Positions 56,659 through 64,000 of a stretch of DNA of 64,000 nt are shown one piece after another. Source of the DNA: Sanderia malayensis. Lineage: Eukaryota > Cnidaria > Scyphozoa > Semaeostomeae > Pelagiidae. Position 1 is the stretch's first letter; every line of letters starts with the position of its first letter. The stretch spans positions 2,418,001 to 2,482,000 of the forward strand of contig RQOL01000532.1 in assembly GCA_013076295.1 (NCBI GenBank), written 5' to 3'. Position numbers and translations under genes: made by a program. The notes beneath the pieces are model-generated. The model was not told the origin of the DNA and did not search any database. It saw nothing but the letters and a program-made list of their open reading frames with translations.

Positions 56659-58250
56659 CTATTCTGCATTAGCTGATTGTTCATTCATGGCAACTTCAAC
56701 AGCATTCACTGCAACAGGAATATTATCTTGTTTCTTTTCATCAGCATCATTTGAATCTGGCACATTCTGTTCATCTGTAGGTTGAGCTTCATTCATGTTT
56801 GCTTGAGTGTTTGTACTTGCAGAAACAGAAAGATGAGGATTGGCGAGTGATATTTGAGCAGCATTTGAAGTGATGAGTTGTAATGCTGTTGCATTTGATA
56901 TCGGTATGATATTACCACCTTGAATTTGCATCATAGCAGCAGCAGTTGGTATGGGAATACTGACCACACCAGAGCCAGTGTCACTAAGAAGCAATTGACC
57001 ATCTTGTAATGTTGCTTCTGTTAATTCACTTGCTTGCAATGATGATGGATCAATATTAATTGAAGCACCTTGGGATGTCTGTAAGATCATTTCACCTTGT
57101 GAAGCGGCAGCTACTTCTGCCAATGTAGCCACAGCTTGTGTTGCTTCAGTGTGACTTTGTGCTTCGGATAATGTTGTCATTGTACCACTTGCATCTACTT
57201 GAATGATAGACACTGTGCCATCTGCATTGTTGATTGTATGAACCATGTGAGGATATTGAACTTGTGAATATGCTGCTTCATTCTGTGCATCATTGTTTTC
57301 TTTGAACTCAATTAACAAATCCTCTCTACCATGGTATCTGTAACAGTTCTTTACAATCTTTCTCAATGCATTTGTCCACGAGACCTTCGCCTTAGCTTCT
57401 TCAGTGCGTGCATCACTTCGTACATTTGCCCATGGCACATCTTCTGGCCACCAAGCAGGTCTGGTACTATCTTTGCCCCAACCTGGCTTACCTCTACCAG
57501 TTGAGTATTTCAACATGACAGGTATAAATGCCCTTAATTGTGCTTGTGTCATTTTATCAACAGGGGTTGGAATACCATCAACAACTAGTGGAGGCAGCTC
57601 ATGAAGGCCAGAGGTGTCAGGTTGTGGCTGAGGTGCTTGCTGCTGCAAAGCATTATCCAAATCATTCATAATCAATTGTTTGCAATTTCTGATCACATTC
57701 TCAAGAGGAGCAGCCCCAAAAACTTTGAATGATGAATTTACTTTTCCGGGACAGCAAACAACTACGCATGCTTGTTGTCCAACACGTGTTGTAAACTCAT
57801 CCATAACTTGCTTTAGCTTACGCAAAAGGCGTGTTGCTTGACGTTTACGTACGGATGGAGTGAGTTCAAAAGAATGAGGTCGCTTACGTTTCTTCCCTGT
57901 TACTATGGCAGCAGCAGCAGCGACTCCAATTGGTCCGGCGGCAGCAAGGTGAGACGTGACGTCATCTGGTACACCACCTTCAAAAGAAACATTCATTTCA
58001 TGAGTAAATATGTGACAAACACTTCCATTCAAAATACATAGCTCCAAATTAATACAATTGGAATATACCTACAGCTATAGTTATGCATACCTCCATTAAG
58101 TAAATCACTGTCATCAAACGTAGTTGATTCTGGTGATGAGGGATCATCAGACACATCATCAGAAATTGGCTCAACTTGGCCTAAATGGCTGCCATGAACT
58201 TGAACTTGAGAAATATTCTCCAATTTAACATCAGCTGATTGGTCCATCAT
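56659..58250 (-). CDS. NRF1: Nuclear respiratory factor 1
   Basis: Sequence-specific activator of nuclear-encoded mitochondrial, metabolic and ciliary genes; it binds YGCGCAYGCGCR as a dimer. Two coding exons. The start is ATG-ATG at 58250 after a ttttccag acceptor, giving MDQSADVKLENISQVQ, then DDPSSPESTTFDDSDLLNGG. The long second exon (about 57980-56659) contains TSHLAAAGPIGVAAAAAIV, the GKKRKRPHSFE nuclear localisation signal, VRKRQATRLLRKLKQVMDEF, TTRVGQQACVVV, FKVFGAAPLENVIRNCKQLI, MTQAQLRAFIPVMLKYSTGR, GKPGWGKDSTRPAWWPEDVP and NALRKIVKNCYRYHGREDLL. This is the complete conserved DNA-binding/dimerisation domain. A glutamine- and alanine-rich activation region follows. Having the whole DNA-binding domain and the C-terminus in one exon is unusually compact. 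Confidence 0.96.
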
Positions 58251-60087
58251 CGTCTGGAAAATAAAATGACAATAAATCATCAAATTGCTTATTTATTCTG
58301 ACTATTTTATTTGAGATTTTCAATATGTTGATGATGTGGGCAAATAAAATAGGAGCTATTAGCCAATAATGTAAAGGGAACGAAAGGGCCTAAGACAAGA
58401 AATCCGTGTGCAGATAGCTCAAGTATGAGATTTCGACGAAAATTCGCCATTTTCTCCTTCCGCTAGACTCCCAAAAGCTCCATTATATAGAATTGTCACA
58501 TTCAACAATTCATATCTAATTATGAAACTTACTGTTAAAGTTGGTTAGCGACATTATTTATCTGTCGACTGAAATCCCACCTGGGGGGCGTGGATGTTGC
58601 AGAAAATTTATCATAATTCCACTTTCCAATGGCAAATTCAAGATAAATTTAGGCGCCATGACAGTTCTTTGATAACCACGCAAGAAAATATCAGATTCCA
58701 ACAAAACAATCCATGTAAATTACCAGCGATAAAATTAAGACATAAACTGGAGGTAATATGAAGAGTGTATGAACTTACGCAAGTAATGAAGTTTAGGATA
58801 AAAAAGTTGCGCAGAAATGTTGAAAATTTCTTTTCTTCTTGATCAGCTTCGGAGTTTGCTCAATGCAAGAAAGTTGCGTTGAGCACGCGCCGTAGAAGGG
58901 CTGAATCAATTGATTTGCATAATATATGGAGGGATGTCCAAGGGCACAGGTGCACGCAGGGTGCTCAAATTGCGACGTAGAAAAAACTATTGATTGATGA
59001 TCATAACAACACTATGTTTATTAGTAATACAAATGTACTAGTAATATATAAAACAGCAAACAATTTTTCTAATATAAGTACGCTAAGCAGTCCACGATAA
59101 TCTATGTGCAATTTAATTCAATTTACATTATCAAGTAGCATCATAATTTGTGTCACGCTCACTTTAAATTCTGCACATTGGAACATAAATACATAAAACA
59201 TTTATGTGTAACAATACAGTTTAATACAGTTTTGTGTATAAATAAGAGAGCAAACGACAAATCTACTGTTACTTTTACTAAGGCATAGACATTTTAAGCA
59301 ACCGCTGTGGAATACTCAAATTAAATCTGGTCTATAGGAAATATAAATCTCTGGGTGAACTTGATAATGAAGTCAAATGCACTGAAATTGAACATGTATT
59401 TTTTATTCATTAAATATCAAGTTAAAATTTAAAACGGAATTCAATGAATAAAAAGAAACATAATGACAACGAATTTGAAAGAGTTAGCATCCAATTATTA
59501 TATTTATAAAATTACAGAAAATTAAACACACAGCAAGCGGGTGTCAGTCAAAATAAAATGAAAACGCATCGCAAAGAGGACAGCAGAAATTATATTCATT
59601 ATTCTTTAAGCAAAAAGCAGAGAAACAGCAAACTTTAACAGGAAAGATTAAAAGATTGAAAGTCGAAATTAAATTTACATCACTTTTAAAATTTCCGCTT
59701 TCTCTCAAGACCGTATCATTATTTCCAAAAAGTTCATTGAAATTCGTCATCAAATTAAACGTGAAAAAAAGGAAAGAATAAAAATATTTTGAGATATAAG
59801 CAGGTAGCAGTAGAAATTTGGACAATTTGTAAGACGTCGATTTCATTATCAGGATATTAACAATTAAATTTGATATTGCATACCTTGATGACGATATTAT
59901 AGTTTAAGAATGACGGTATTATAGGTGTAAAAAATAACAATTTTCAAGCCGAAAATTCAAATAAAGCTACCATGATGTAATCTAAATGGAACTTTGTAGG
60001 ACAACTTTGGTGGGATCTTGAACCAAGCAGGATCAAAATGGTTGAAATTGTCATTCATGAATAAATTATGATGCAATTCATTACACA
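58251..60087. other. NRF1 upstream / AHCYL downstream intergenic
   Basis: 1.8 kb without a recognisable coding region. Minus-strand gtaagt donors at about 58774-58779 and 58528-58533 suggest one or two non-coding NRF1 first exons, the upper one ending near a GC-richer patch (58850-58920) that could be the promoter. 59000-60080 is AT-rich; its open frames are shadows. Confidence 0.45.
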
Positions 60088-63793
<3,706 letters not shown>

Positions 63794-64000
63794 GAACATG
63801 GAAATAACATGCCAATTTAAATAAGTTTATTCAATAAAGCTAATGCAAATAGAATAACAATAAGAAACCTTCATGCCATGAAATTCTTTAAAACAATAGT
63901 AATCATTTCTGTATTGTCTCCCAAAAGAGCTCTGTCTACAAATGCAAGCTACTAATTTTGATAGCGCTGACATAAAAATAAATAACTTAGACAAATAAAA

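Overview
This window comes from a metazoan nuclear genome. It is AT-rich by eye, and its protein genes are split into many short exons by introns of roughly 80 to 300 bases with GT/AG ends. The gene set is animal: NRF1, an AHCYL-type adenosylhomocysteinase-like protein, CIP2A, an FGD-type RhoGEF, UPF2, METAP2 and SLC41A, plus motile-cilium genes (DRC11/IQCA1) and a SMKR1-like gene. Telomere-type CCCTAA repeats are also present. The compact genes and MITE families suit an invertebrate such as an ascidian, sponge or cnidarian; the sequence alone does not let me choose.

Left third (1-23161). A partial MTHFD1-type folate enzyme gene sits at the left edge, followed by a CIP2A-like gene on the minus strand. 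Then comes a very large inverted duplication. The arm 694-6520 is repeated in opposite orientation at 15477-23161. Between the arms lie two satellite families (A, about 183-bp units; B, AT-rich units with an embedded GTGGGAAGTC minisatellite). They are arranged symmetrically (A-B, gap, B'-A') around a run of exactly 100 N. The two CIP2A copies have lost complementary internal exon blocks, and each carries a further lesion. A RecQ-like helicase relic is inserted in the right arm only.

23162-27016 holds no gene I can recognise. It has a short hairpin and a tRNA-like relic.

Right part (27017-64000). This is an ordinary, dense gene block: DRC11/IQCA1 (-), METAP2 (-), an FGD-type RhoGEF (-), UPF2 (-), SLC41A (+), SMKR1-like (-), NRF1 (-) and AHCYL (-, running off the right edge). 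UPF2 and SLC41A are head to head. Their shared upstream region contains five copies of a CRE- and TGCGCA-bearing unit separated by variable tracts of interstitial telomeric repeat. The genes are functionally unrelated (cilia, protein N-terminal processing, Rho signalling, mRNA surveillance, magnesium transport, nuclear-encoded respiratory transcription, inositol phosphate/methylation signalling) and show no operon logic. The most unusual content is the palindrome, with its complementary CIP2A halves, and the telomere-repeat-bearing head-to-head intergenic region.
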